Below are positions 50,201-57,669 of a stretch of DNA of 64,000 nucleotides, one piece after another. Numbering within the stretch: the first letter of the stretch is position 1; every line of letters starts with the position of its first letter. The notes under the pieces are model-generated. The model saw nothing but the letters and a program-made list of their open reading frames with translations. It had not been told where the DNA came from and made no database searches. The position numbers and the translations under genes are program-made. This DNA is from Halorussus marinus (GTDB taxonomy: Archaea > Halobacteriota > Halobacteria > Halobacteriales > Haladaptataceae), in the NCBI RefSeq assembly GCF_004765795.1, contig NZ_SBIV01000006.1:124001-188000 (forward strand), in the 5' to 3' direction.

Positions 50201-52132
50201 CTAGTCGTCGCTCGGAGCGGCCGCGCCGCCGGAGCTCACGCCGGTGCCCGGGCCGACCTCGATGCCGAGCTCGTCGAGCTTCTCGTCGGGGACGACGCCG
50301 TCCTCCCAGTCACGCACCTCGTAGTACTCCGCTTTGAGCTGGTCGAGTTCGACGAGCGCGCCCTCGGAGCCGCCCTGTCCTGGGATCGCCTTGGGATCGC
50401 CCTCGACGAACCGGGCGGGCAGGTCGTCGTCGCTCCCGTCGAAGCCGACGAGGTTGTTGTAGTAGCGTTCGAGGTTGTAGATGCGCTCGCCGGCTTCCAG
50501 CAGGTCGTCCTCGGTCACGTCGAGGCCGGTCATCCCGCTGTACTGGAGCACGTACTCCTCGATGCCCTCCGCGAAGGCGTTGAACTTACAGATGTCGAAC
50601 GAGTCGCTGATCGCGTGGAGGTCCTGGAAGGTCGCACAGAGTTCGCCCTTCCCCTCGGGCTCGCTCGGGTCGACCTTTTCGGGGATGCCGAGGATCTCGG
50701 CCGCCGGGGTGTACCCCCGGAGGTGGCAGGCGCCGCGGTTCGAGGTGGCGTAGCCGATCGCCATCCCCTTCATCGCTCGCGGGTCGTAGGCCGCCATCGT
50801 CTGGCCCTTCACGTCGAGGGACATGTCCGGGTCGCCGAACTCGGCGGCGGCCCGACCGGCGCCCTCCGCCAGCGTGTCCGGGAGGCCGTCCTCGCGGTGG
50901 GCGATGCGCTCGATCATCTCGATCATGGTGTCGGCGTCGCCCCAGTCGAGGCCCTCCTCGATGTGGCCTTCCTCGGTCGCCTCCATCGCCATCGCCATCG
51001 TGTTGCCCACGTCGATGGTGTCGACGCCCATGTCGTTACACCGGTCGATCATCATCGCGACCTTGTCGCGGTCGTCGCTCATCGAGTTCGGGCCGAGCGC
51101 CCACGCCGACTCGTACTCGTAGGACTCCATCCGGACGTTGTGGTCCTCGCCCTTGTGGTGGACGTCGACCTCGACCTCCTTCTTGCACGCGACCGGACAC
51201 GAGTGGCAGGTCGGTTCGTCGACCAGGATGTTCTCCCGGACGTTCTCGCCCGAGACGTTCTCGGCGTCGATGTTCGGCGCCGAGTCGTCGCCCTCCTGCT
51301 CGCTGTGGGTCGAGGTGTACTGGGCGTTCCGCGTCGGCAGTCCGTCCATCTCCTCGGTGAGGTTCATCAGGACGTTGGTGCCGTACATCGACAGTCCGCC
51401 CTCGTTCGGGGCCGTGACGTCCGACTCCTGGATCACCTGCATCGCCTGCTTGTGGCCCTCCTGGAACGTCTCCTTGTCGGCGGGCTTGGGCATCTTGGTG
51501 CCGGACTTGACCACGACCGCCTTGAGGTTCTTCGAGCCCATCACCGCGCCGGTGCCCCCGCGGCCCGACGCTCGGTCGTCCTCGTTGATGATACAGCCGT
51601 ACCGGACCTGATTCTCGCCGCCGGGGCCGATCGCCATCACCGAGACGTTCTTGCCGACCTCGCCGTCAACCTCCTCGCCGAGGTGGTCGATCGTGTCGTG
51701 GATACCGGTCCCCCAGAGGTGCGAGGCGTCCCGGAGCTCTACCTCGCCGTCTTCGACGTAGGCGTACACCGGCTCGTCGGCCTTCCCCTCGAAGAGGAGG
51801 CCGTCGAAGCCGGCCCACTTGAGTCGCGCGCCCGACCAGCCGCCGTGGTGGGAGTCGGTGACGGTGTTGGTGAGCGGGGACTTGGTGACGATCGCGATCC
51901 GTCCGCTCATCACGGTCTGGGTCCCCGTGAGCGGCCCGTTCATGAACGCGAGCAGGTTGTCGGGTCCGAGCGGGTCTACGTCCGGCCCCTTGTCGAAGAG
52001 GTACTTCACGCCGAGGCCTCGCGCGCCGATGTACTTGCGCGCGTCCTCGTCGTCGATGCTCTCGTAGTCGACGCCGGCCTCGGTCAGATCGACTCTCGCA
52101 ACGTTGTCTTGGAATCCGCCTAAATCAGTCAT
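50201..52132 (-). CDS. aor: Tungsten-dependent aldehyde:ferredoxin oxidoreductase
   Basis: 643 residues. N-terminal 'TDLGGFQDNVARVDLTEAGV', 'FMNGPLTGTQTVMSGRIAIV', pterin-binding 'SGRGGTGAVMGSKNLKAVVV', cluster ligands 'CHSCPVACKKEVEV' (CxxCxxxC) with a later Cys in 'SFDICKFNAF', and 'RGACHLRGYTPAAEILG' (split). Oxidises aldehydes to acids with ferredoxin as acceptor in the cytoplasm, using a tungstopterin and a 4Fe-4S cluster. Start ATG 52132; upstream in-frame sequence contains the TATA box and is not coding. Confidence 0.93.
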   Translation of the reverse strand: MTDLGGFQDNVARVDLTEAGVDYESIDDEDARKYIGARGLGVKYLFDKGPDVDPLGPDNLLAFMNGPLTGTQTVMSGRIAIVTKSPLTNTVTDSHHGGWSGARLKWAGFDGLLFEGKADEPVYAYVEDGEVELRDASHLWGTGIHDTIDHLGEEVDGEVGKNVSVMAIGPGGENQVRYGCIINEDDRASGRGGTGAVMGSKNLKAVVVKSGTKMPKPADKETFQEGHKQAMQVIQESDVTAPNEGGLSMYGTNVLMNLTEEMDGLPTRNAQYTSTHSEQEGDDSAPNIDAENVSGENVRENILVDEPTCHSCPVACKKEVEVDVHHKGEDHNVRMESYEYESAWALGPNSMSDDRDKVAMMIDRCNDMGVDTIDVGNTMAMAMEATEEGHIEEGLDWGDADTMIEMIERIAHREDGLPDTLAEGAGRAAAEFGDPDMSLDVKGQTMAAYDPRAMKGMAIGYATSNRGACHLRGYTPAAEILGIPEKVDPSEPEGKGELCATFQDLHAISDSFDICKFNAFAEGIEEYVLQYSGMTGLDVTEDDLLEAGERIYNLERYYNNLVGFDGSDDDLPARFVEGDPKAIPGQGGSEGALVELDQLKAEYYEVRDWEDGVVPDEKLDELGIEVGPGTGVSSGGAAAPSDD

Positions 52133-52147
52133 AAGTAACGTCGTACG

Positions 52148-52155
52148 CTTATATT
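52148..52155 (-). promoter_or_regulatory. TATA box of the aldehyde oxidoreductase gene
   Basis: AATATAAG on the minus strand, about 20 bases before the ATG at 52132. The spacing is slightly short for a leaderless start, but no other AT-rich element is near. Confidence 0.55.
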
Positions 52156-52265
52156 GGGCCGCAAGTGAGTTAGTCATTGCCGTGTGGCCGTAACTGGAAC
52201 CGGTTACGCCGGGGTGGGGTCGTCGACCGCCGTCTTTTACTTGCGGTCCCGAGAACGTCTCGCCG

Positions 52266-52688
52266 ATGCGATTCGAATCACTGGGACCGCCCGGGTGGGT
52301 TCGCTGGCTCGGTGTCGCGGTCGTCGCCGGCGTCCTGTTCTACGGGTCGGTACTCGACGCGCCCGGTTCGGGGCTGTCGCCGCTCGGTCCGTTCGGCACG
52401 TTCGGCCTCGACAAGTGGCTCCACGGTCTCGGGTACGCGGCGCTGGCGGCCGCGCTGGCGTCGGCGCTGGCGGCCGACCGGAGCGCGCTCGTCGCGGCCC
52501 TGCTGGCGGCCGCCATCGCGGTCGCGTACGGCGTCGGCATCGAGTTCGTTCAAGCGTCGATCCCCGAGCGGTCCTTTTCGGTCGGCGACATGGCGGCCGA
52601 CGCCGTCGGCGCGGTGCTCGCGGTCGTCTGCTGGCGCCTCGCGGTCGGCGGCCTGCGGCGCTTCGAGTCACCCCCATCGGAGGGCTGA
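52266..52688 (+). CDS. VanZ-like membrane protein
   Basis: 140 residues with four TM segments. VanZ-family residues: 'LDKWLHGLGYAALAAAL' (Asp-Lys-x-x-His) and 'VGIEFVQASIPERSFSVGDM' followed by 'AADAVGAVLA'. Function of the family in archaea is unknown. TATA-like CTTTTACT (52233-52240) lies 30 bases upstream, giving a leaderless mRNA. Confidence 0.85.
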   Translation: MRFESLGPPGWVRWLGVAVVAGVLFYGSVLDAPGSGLSPLGPFGTFGLDKWLHGLGYAALAAALASALAADRSALVAALLAAAIAVAYGVGIEFVQASIPERSFSVGDMAADAVGAVLAVVCWRLAVGGLRRFESPPSEG

Positions 52689-52813
52689 GGAGACGACTCG
52701 GACGCGCTGAACCGTCGACGAGTCGCGGTCCCGACGGCCGTTCGGGGTTTCGGGGTTGCGAGGCCGTCGGGGACCCGAAGCCGATTTACGCCCCCGACGA
52801 CTACTCGTGGCCA

Positions 52814-53899
52814 ATGAGCGAACCGAGTCCGGAGGTCTACGAGCAGGGCCGGGGGATGGACGCCCACAACGAGGTGATGCGCTCCATTCGCGCCCAGAAG
52901 GACAAAACGTACGACCCGCACGAGCCGACCCGGGTCTGGATCGACGAGGACCGGACGCCCGGCGGCGTCTACCAGAGTCTCACCATCATCCTCAACACCG
53001 GGGGCTGTCGGTGGGCGCGGGCGGGCGGTTGCACCATGTGTGGCTACGTCGCCGAGTCGGTCGAGGGCGGGTCGGTCGCCCACGACGCGCTGATGGACCA
53101 GATCGACGCCTGTCTGGCCCACGAGCGCGACCAGATCGAGGCCGGGGAGGCCGACGGCGAGTCGGGGCTCGTCAAGATCTACACCTCCGGGTCGTTTCTC
53201 GACGAGCGGGAGGTCGGAGCCCAGACCCGGCGGGCCATCGCCGAGACGTTCGCCGACCGCGAGCGCATCGTGGTCGAGAGCCTCCCGGACTTCGTCGACC
53301 GGGCGAAGATCGAGGACTTCACCGAACGGGGCCTCGACACCGACGTCGCGATCGGACTCGAAACCGCGACCGATCGGGTGCGCCACGACTGCGTGAACAA
53401 GTACTTCGACTTCGAGGACTTCGTCGAGGCGAGCGAACACGCCGAGGCGGCCGGCGCGGGGATCAAGGCCTACCTCCTGATGAAACCGCCGTTCCTCTCC
53501 GAATCCGAGGCCGTCGCGGACATGAAATCGTCGGTCCGGCGGTGTGGCGAGTACGCCCACACCGTCTCGATGAACCCCACGAACGTCCAGCGCTACACCA
53601 TGGTCGACGAACTGTACTTCCGGGACGGCTACCGCCCGCCGTGGCTCTGGTCGGTCGCCGAGGTGCTCGAAGACACCGCCGACGCCGACGCCATCGTGGT
53701 CTCGGACCCGGTGGGCCACGGCTCGGATCGCGGCCCGCACAACTGCGGGGACTGTGACGACCGGGTCCAGAAGGCGATCAAGGACTTCGACCTCCGGCAG
53801 GACCCCTCGGTGTTCTCGGAGGTCTCCTGCGAGTGCGAGGCGACGTGGGAGGCGGTTATGGAGCGCGAGACGAGCTACAGCCTGCCGCTGGCGCGGTAG
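52814..53899 (+). CDS. raSEA: Archaeosine synthase radical SAM subunit (RaSEA)
   Basis: 361 residues. Radical SAM cluster motif 'CRWARAGGCTMCGYVAE' (Cx7CxxC spacing of this family), 'VKIYTSGSFLDEREVG', 'IVVESLPDFVDRAKIEDF', 'AIGLETATDRVRHDCVNK' and late cysteines 'HNCGDCDDRVQKAIKDF'. With ArcS it converts the lysine-preQ0 adduct at tRNA position 15 into archaeosine. arcS and tgtA are 9-13 kb upstream in the same window. TATA-like GATTTACG (52783-52790) 27 bases before the ATG supports this start. Confidence 0.94.
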   Translation: MSEPSPEVYEQGRGMDAHNEVMRSIRAQKDKTYDPHEPTRVWIDEDRTPGGVYQSLTIILNTGGCRWARAGGCTMCGYVAESVEGGSVAHDALMDQIDACLAHERDQIEAGEADGESGLVKIYTSGSFLDEREVGAQTRRAIAETFADRERIVVESLPDFVDRAKIEDFTERGLDTDVAIGLETATDRVRHDCVNKYFDFEDFVEASEHAEAAGAGIKAYLLMKPPFLSESEAVADMKSSVRRCGEYAHTVSMNPTNVQRYTMVDELYFRDGYRPPWLWSVAEVLEDTADADAIVVSDPVGHGSDRGPHNCGDCDDRVQKAIKDFDLRQDPSVFSEVSCECEATWEAVMERETSYSLPLAR

Positions 53900-54068
53900 C
53901 GCGCCGCTCGACCCCGGTTCAATCTACAATTCTGCATCCTAAGACGACCGTACCGCCCGGATACGCTCCGGATAACAAAGGTGGCGTCGCTCCTTGGAGA
54001 CGCCCGGGGGTGGCACATCCGGGGCGTCCCGGCGACCGACCGGTCGCCGGTCCGATGTGCGGACGACT

Positions 54069-54194
54069 ATGTCACATGGACGGAGCGACTACGAGACGAT
54101 CTTCTGCTCGAACGGCTGGATAGAGATACGAAACCGCGAGGAGACCGACGACCAGTGGATCGCGAGCGACGCGCCGATCGAGATAGAGCGATGA
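54069..54194 (+). CDS. 41-residue small protein
   Basis: MSHGRSDYETIFCSNGWIE start, then alternating charged and hydrophobic residues ending 'WIASDAPIEIER'. The look is of the small acidic beta-rich proteins common in haloarchaea. Coding is supported by the ATGA overlap with the next small gene. In-frame starts further upstream (GTG about 54057, TTG 53994) cannot be excluded. No promoter is clear in the 169 bases upstream, which contain a short CCGGA-TACGC-TCCGG hairpin near 53957-53971. Confidence 0.5.
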   Translation: MSHGRSDYETIFCSNGWIEIRNREETDDQWIASDAPIEIER

Positions 54195-54310
54195 CGGTCA
54201 CGGCCGGGCCAATCTCGTCGTGGTCGCTCGTCGTGCTCGTCGGCTGGGTGCTGGTCGTGGCGTTCGTCTGGCTGTTGCTCTTCGCGCACGGCCGCCAGTC
54301 GCCGGGCTAG
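54191..54310 (+). CDS. 39-residue single-pass membrane protein
   Basis: One TM helix ('WSLVVLVGWVLVVAFVWLLL') flanked by short tails. The ATG overlaps the stop of the preceding 41-residue gene by four bases. The stop codon overlaps that of purQ on the other strand. Likely a membrane microprotein; partner unknown. Confidence 0.55.
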   Translation: MTVTAGPISSWSLVVLVGWVLVVAFVWLLLFAHGRQSPG

Positions 54311-54984
54311 GCCTCGAACCCGCGGAGGACGCCCTGTCCGTCGGTCTTCCCGACGTCGGGGAGCGTGATGCGCTCGGGGTGGGGCATCAGCACGGCCACG
54401 TTCTCGCGCTCGCCGAGCACGCCCGCCACGTTCTCTTTCGACCCGTTGGGGTTGGCCGCGGGCGTCACCGCGCCGTCGGCCTCGCAGTATCGGAAGAGCA
54501 CGCGGTCCTCGTCGTTCAGCGTCGCGAGCCGGTCGTCGGTGACCTCGAACCGGCCCTCGCCGTGGGCGATGGGAAGTTCGATGACTTCCCCTTCCTCGTA
54601 GGCGGCGGTCCACGGCGTGTCGGCGTTCTCGACCCGGACGGTGACCCGCTCGCACTGGAACCGCGCGGAGGCGTTCGTGGTGAACGCCCCGGGCGTGAGC
54701 CGCGACTCGGAGCCGATCTGGGCGCCGTTGCAGACCCCGAGCACCGGCGTCCCGTCGGCGGCCGCTTCGCGGACTTCGGCCATCACGGGGCTGTTCGCGG
54801 CGATCGCGCCAGCCCGGAGGTAGTCGCCGTACGAAAAGCCCCCGGGGAGCAGAATGCCCGAGGCGTCGTCGGGGATGCCGTCCTCGTGCCAGACGAGTTC
54901 GGCGTCGATTCCGAGATGGTCCAGCGCGCGCTCGGCGTCGCGGTCGCAGTTACTGCCCCCGAACTGGACGATGGCGACCGTCAC
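54307..54984 (-). CDS. purQ: Phosphoribosylformylglycinamidine synthase glutaminase subunit
   Basis: 225 residues. Class I glutamine amidotransferase: oxyanion region 'LLPGGFSYGDYLRAGAIAA', nucleophile Cys in 'PVLGVCNGAQIG', His/Glu in 'VLMPHPERI'. Supplies ammonia to PurL for step 4 of purine synthesis, with PurS as bridge. GTG start at 54984 gives the conserved 'TVAIVQFGGSNCDRDAERAL' N-terminus; the upstream in-frame ATG at 55005 adds seven unconserved residues. The GTG shares four bases (GTGA) with the stop of a 20-codon ORF. Confidence 0.92.
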   Translation of the reverse strand: MTVAIVQFGGSNCDRDAERALDHLGIDAELVWHEDGIPDDASGILLPGGFSYGDYLRAGAIAANSPVMAEVREAAADGTPVLGVCNGAQIGSESRLTPGAFTTNASARFQCERVTVRVENADTPWTAAYEEGEVIELPIAHGEGRFEVTDDRLATLNDEDRVLFRYCEADGAVTPAANPNGSKENVAGVLGERENVAVLMPHPERITLPDVGKTDGQGVLRGFEA

Positions 54985-55043
54985 GCGGATCGCCTCCCGT
55001 GGCATCCGCAGACGGTCGGCGTCGGATGGGTCGGGACAGTCAT
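54981..55043 (-). CDS. 20-residue ORF linking purS and purQ
   Basis: MTVPTHPTPTVCGCHGRRSA. Its ATG overlaps the purS stop (ATGA, 55040-55043) and its TGA overlaps the purQ start (GTGA, 54981-54984), so the three frames form an unbroken chain of four-base overlaps. It fills the 55-base gap between purS and purQ exactly. It has a Cys-Gly-Cys-His patch and ends in Arg-Arg-Ser-Ala, the same last four residues as the leader ORF before purC. It may serve only to carry ribosomes to the purQ start. Confidence 0.5.
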   Translation of the reverse strand: MTVPTHPTPTVCGCHGRRSA

Positions 55044-55294
55044 TCGCGGGGCTCGACCTCCACGGCGTAGTCGTGGATGGTCGGGTTCGCCAGCAGGCGC
55101 TCGGCCATCTCGTCGGCGCGGTCGGCCGCGTCGTCGGCCGACTCGGCGTCGAGGTCGAGTTCGAACCGGTCGGCCGAACGCAGGCTCTCTAACTCGAAGC
55201 CGAGTCGCTCTAAGGCCTGCTTTGTGGTCTCGGCCTCGGGGTCGAGGACGCCCTGCTTGAGGCGCACGGTGACCGTGGCGGTGTAGCCAGTCAT
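55040..55294 (-). CDS. purS: Phosphoribosylformylglycinamidine synthase subunit PurS
   Basis: 84 residues. 'YTATVTVRLKQGVLDPEAET' and 'TKQALERLGFELESLRSADR' are diagnostic. PurS bridges PurQ and PurL in the FGAM synthase complex. Start ATG 55294; an in-frame ATG at 55315 is too close to the T-rich promoter element (CTTTTG, minus strand 55318-55323). Confidence 0.93.
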   Translation of the reverse strand: MTGYTATVTVRLKQGVLDPEAETTKQALERLGFELESLRSADRFELDLDAESADDAADRADEMAERLLANPTIHDYAVEVEPRE

Positions 55295-55340
55295 CGTCGG
55301 AAAGTGGTCGTCCATGCTCAAAAGCTCTTTTGGAATCCGT

Positions 55341-55360
55341 GTTCGTTCCACGAACGTGGA
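55341..55360. promoter_or_regulatory. Inverted-repeat operator candidate between purS and purU
   Basis: GTTCGT-TCC-ACGAAC (55341-55355) overlaps TCCACG-AA-CGTGGA (55347-55360); both have perfect six-base arms. The site sits about 20 bases upstream of the purS promoter element and about 35 bases upstream of the purU TATA box, a good position to control both divergent purine transcripts. Confidence 0.4.
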
Positions 55361-55392
55361 TACCTCCCGGCCAGTGTTGCGTCGAGCCGCCG

Positions 55393-55401
55393 GCTTTTAT
55401 C
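55393..55401 (+). promoter_or_regulatory. TATA box of the purU transcript
   Basis: GCTTTTATC. Predicted transcription starts near 55424, at the ATG of an eight-codon ORF (55427), not at purU itself. Confidence 0.55.
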
Positions 55402-55426
55402 TCCGAGACGCCTACGCCACCCACCA

Positions 55427-55453
55427 ATGGCTGTCCAGTCGGTGGTACGATGA
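55427..55453 (+). CDS. 8-codon leader ORF overlapping purU
   Basis: MAVQSVVR then TGA, whose bases overlap the purU ATG (ATGA, 55450-55453). The ATG lies 26-34 bases after the TATA box, the position of a leaderless start. purU itself would otherwise have a leader of about 25 bases without an evident ribosome binding site. Confidence 0.45.
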   Translation: MAVQSVVR

Positions 55454-56406
55454 CCGAGACCGAACTGACCGAAATCACCGTCGTCGGCGACGACGACACC
55501 GGGCTGATCGCCCGCGTCACGACCCTCCTGTTCGAGCGCGGGATCAACATCGAGGACCTCGATCAGGCGGTTCGCGACGACCTGTTCCGGATGACGATGC
55601 GGGTCGACGCCTCGGACGCCGAAGTCGACCGCGAGCGCCTCCGAGCCGACCTCCGCGAACTGGGACGGGACCTCGAGGTGGACGTGCGGGTCCGGTACCC
55701 CTCCGAGCGGGAGGCCCGCCGGCTGGCGGTGCTGGTCACGAAGGAGTCTCACTGTCTCGAACGCATCTGTGAGGCGGTCGCGTCGGGCGAACTCGACGCC
55801 GAGATCGGCGTCGTCGTCGGCAATCATCCGGACCTCCGGCCGGTCGCCGAGGCGTACGACGTCCCGTTCCACGACGTGGGCGACGCCGACGGCAACCCCG
55901 ACGAGGACGAACTGCTCGACCTGCTCGCGGAGTACGACGCCGATCTCGTGGTGCTGGCCCGCTACATGCGCATCCTCGGGCCGAACGTCGTCTTCCGGTA
56001 CGAGGGTCGGATCATCAACGTCCACCCGAGCCTACTGCCGGCGTTCCCCGGCGCGAAGGCCTACCGGCAGGCCAAGGAGGCCGGCGTCCGGGTCGCCGGC
56101 GTGACCGCCCACTACGTGACGACCGACCTCGATCAGGGGCCGATCGTCGCCCAGCGCGCGTTCGACGCGCCCGACGATGCGACCGTCGAGACGCTCAAGC
56201 GCCGCGGTCAGCCCCTCGAAGCCGACGTGTTGCTCGAAGCGGTCCGGCTCCACCTCAACGACGACGTGGCGATCCACCGCGGGCGGACCGAACTGCGCGG
56301 CGACGCCGACGACTACCAGCTCGGGATGGGGCCGGCGCTCGACCGGGCGACCCCCGACGCGCCGACCGACGACGGGCTGGCCGACCCCGACCCCGCCGAC
56401 GACTGA
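55450..56406 (+). CDS. purU: Formyltetrahydrofolate deformylase / formyl transferase family (PurU)
   Basis: 318 residues. N-terminal ACT domain ('ITVVGDDDTGLIARVTTLLF') and C-terminal formyl-transferase domain with 'VLVTKESHCLERICEAVASG', 'YMRILGPNVVFRYEGRIINV', catalytic 'HPSLLPAFPGAKAYRQA' and 'GVTAHYVTTDLDQGPIVAQR'. PurU hydrolyses 10-formyl-folate to formate, which feeds the formate-dependent purine steps. Its placement opposite purS/purQ and beside purC fits that role. The last 30 residues are acidic and disordered. Confidence 0.9.
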   Translation: MTETELTEITVVGDDDTGLIARVTTLLFERGINIEDLDQAVRDDLFRMTMRVDASDAEVDRERLRADLRELGRDLEVDVRVRYPSEREARRLAVLVTKESHCLERICEAVASGELDAEIGVVVGNHPDLRPVAEAYDVPFHDVGDADGNPDEDELLDLLAEYDADLVVLARYMRILGPNVVFRYEGRIINVHPSLLPAFPGAKAYRQAKEAGVRVAGVTAHYVTTDLDQGPIVAQRAFDAPDDATVETLKRRGQPLEADVLLEAVRLHLNDDVAIHRGRTELRGDADDYQLGMGPALDRATPDAPTDDGLADPDPADD

Positions 56407-56416
56407 GCGTTCGGAC

Positions 56417-57487
56417 TCAGAGTTCGCGCACCGCGGCGACCGCCTCGTCGAGCGGCGGCGCGTCGAACAGTTCTCGGCCGACGTAGGCGTTCGTCCCCGC
56501 GGCGTACAGATCGCTGGCGGCCGCGATGATTTCCTCGGCGAGAGGCTCGGGGCCGTTCTCGCACAGCGACTTCCAGTCGGCGAGCCCCCGGGACTTGGCG
56601 GTCGCCTTCGCCTCCTCGACCGCCTCGACCCACTCGAGCTGGGTCCGCTTGTGGTACTGGCGGAGAAACTCCTTGCTGACCTGCTGGCCGTGGAAGGTAA
56701 AGCGGTTCTCGTCGAACGTCCCCACGACGTCGGCGACCCGGATCTCGCCGTCGAAGTAGAGACACTCGATCTTGCCGTCCTCGTGGGTCAGCTCTGCGGT
56801 CGCCGCTCGCTCGGTTACGACGCGGTTGACCTCGCGGGCGACCGATTCGAGCTCCTCGACGTCGGCCTTGCCCGCGAGCCGGTCGGCCTCCCGCCGGGAG
56901 AGGTAGCGGTCGCTCTCCTCGTACTTGGTCGAAAACTCCACGAGCGGCTCTTCGAGCTGGACGACGCCGTCGGGCCACTCCTCGAAGTCGAGGCCCACGT
57001 CGCTCGGCTCGGCCCGCCGGCGCAGGCTCGACCCCACCGGAACGCTGTTCCGGAAGACGACCTCCAGCGGGACGAGGTAGTTGTCCCCCGCCGCGGCGTG
57101 GTAGGCGTCGTAGTCGTACTCCCGGCCGGTCCGGGGCAGGTCGGGCACCTGCGTGAGGTCGATCGCCATCTCTGTCGGCGGCTCGTCTGTCTCGTCGAGG
57201 GCGACGACCTCGCGGTCGTCTCGCGGGTCGTCGCTCCCCGCTCGGTCGTCCGAGGCGCGTCGCGCCTCGCTGACGACGCCCCGGTAGTGGGTCGGGACGC
57301 CCTCGGCTTCGAGCAGTTCGAAGTTGCGCGCTCCCATCGAACAGAGGCTCGCGCCCTTCCGGGGGATCTCGTCGGGCATCTTGCCCCAGTCGAACACCGA
57401 GTAGTCGTCGGTGAAGACGAACGCGCCCGTCCCGAGCGCGTTCGGCGAGGGTTCGTCCTCGACGCGGAACTCCTTGACGCTCGTCAC
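56417..57487 (-). CDS. purC: SAICAR synthetase
   Basis: 356 residues. Joins aspartate to CAIR in purine synthesis. Seen: '[20 protein letters not shown]', '[20 protein letters not shown]', '[20 protein letters not shown]', '[16 protein letters not shown]', '[20 protein letters not shown]' and 'SKEFLRQY'. Compared with bacterial PurC it has extra segments, including an acidic loop near residues 78-100. GTG start; the four bases GTGA are shared with the stop of a nine-codon upstream ORF. Confidence 0.93.
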   Translation of the reverse strand: MTSVKEFRVEDEPSPNALGTGAFVFTDDYSVFDWGKMPDEIPRKGASLCSMGARNFELLEAEGVPTHYRGVVSEARRASDDRAGSDDPRDDREVVALDETDEPPTEMAIDLTQVPDLPRTGREYDYDAYHAAAGDNYLVPLEVVFRNSVPVGSSLRRRAEPSDVGLDFEEWPDGVVQLEEPLVEFSTKYEESDRYLSRREADRLAGKADVEELESVAREVNRVVTERAATAELTHEDGKIECLYFDGEIRVADVVGTFDENRFTFHGQQVSKEFLRQYHKRTQLEWVEAVEEAKATAKSRGLADWKSLCENGPEPLAEEIIAAASDLYAAGTNAYVGRELFDAPPLDEAVAAVREL

Positions 57488-57513
57488 GCCGACCGCCTCC
57501 GCGGCTCTTGCAT
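57484..57513 (-). CDS. 9-codon leader ORF overlapping purC
   Basis: MQEPRRRSA, stop overlapping the purC GTG by GTGA. The minus-strand TATA-like GCCTTAGTC (57536-57544) is 27-28 bases before this ATG, matching a leaderless start, and 53 bases before the purC GTG. Three consecutive arginines and the ending Arg-Ser-Ala recall the 20-codon ORF before purQ. Confidence 0.5.
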   Translation of the reverse strand: MQEPRRRSA

Positions 57514-57535
57514 ACGGTCCAGATGCCGGCGGTCG

Positions 57536-57544
57536 GACTAAGGC
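57536..57544 (-). promoter_or_regulatory. TATA-like box of the purC transcript
   Basis: GCCTTAGTC on the minus strand; predicts transcription from about the ATG of the nine-codon leader ORF. Confidence 0.4.
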
Positions 57545-57636
57545 GTTTCCATTTTTGTGCGTATATTTTGCCGGAACGCCGCGAGGAGTATGCGCGTCCG
57601 TGCATTGGACCGACGGCGGCCCTGCCGTAACCCGGC

Positions 57637-57646
57637 GGTTTTTACT
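57637..57646 (+). promoter_or_regulatory. TATA box of cofH
   Basis: CGGTTTTTAC, about 28 bases before the cofH ATG; predicts a leaderless transcript. Confidence 0.5.
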
Positions 57647-57669
57647 GCTCGGTCCCGTCGTTTCCGACG

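Noticed and set aside
49776-50204. 142-codon plus-strand frame over the acetyltransferase start and the following intergenic region
   Set aside because: Low-complexity Arg/Ser composition, no ribosome or promoter signal, antisense to a GNAT gene for its first part.
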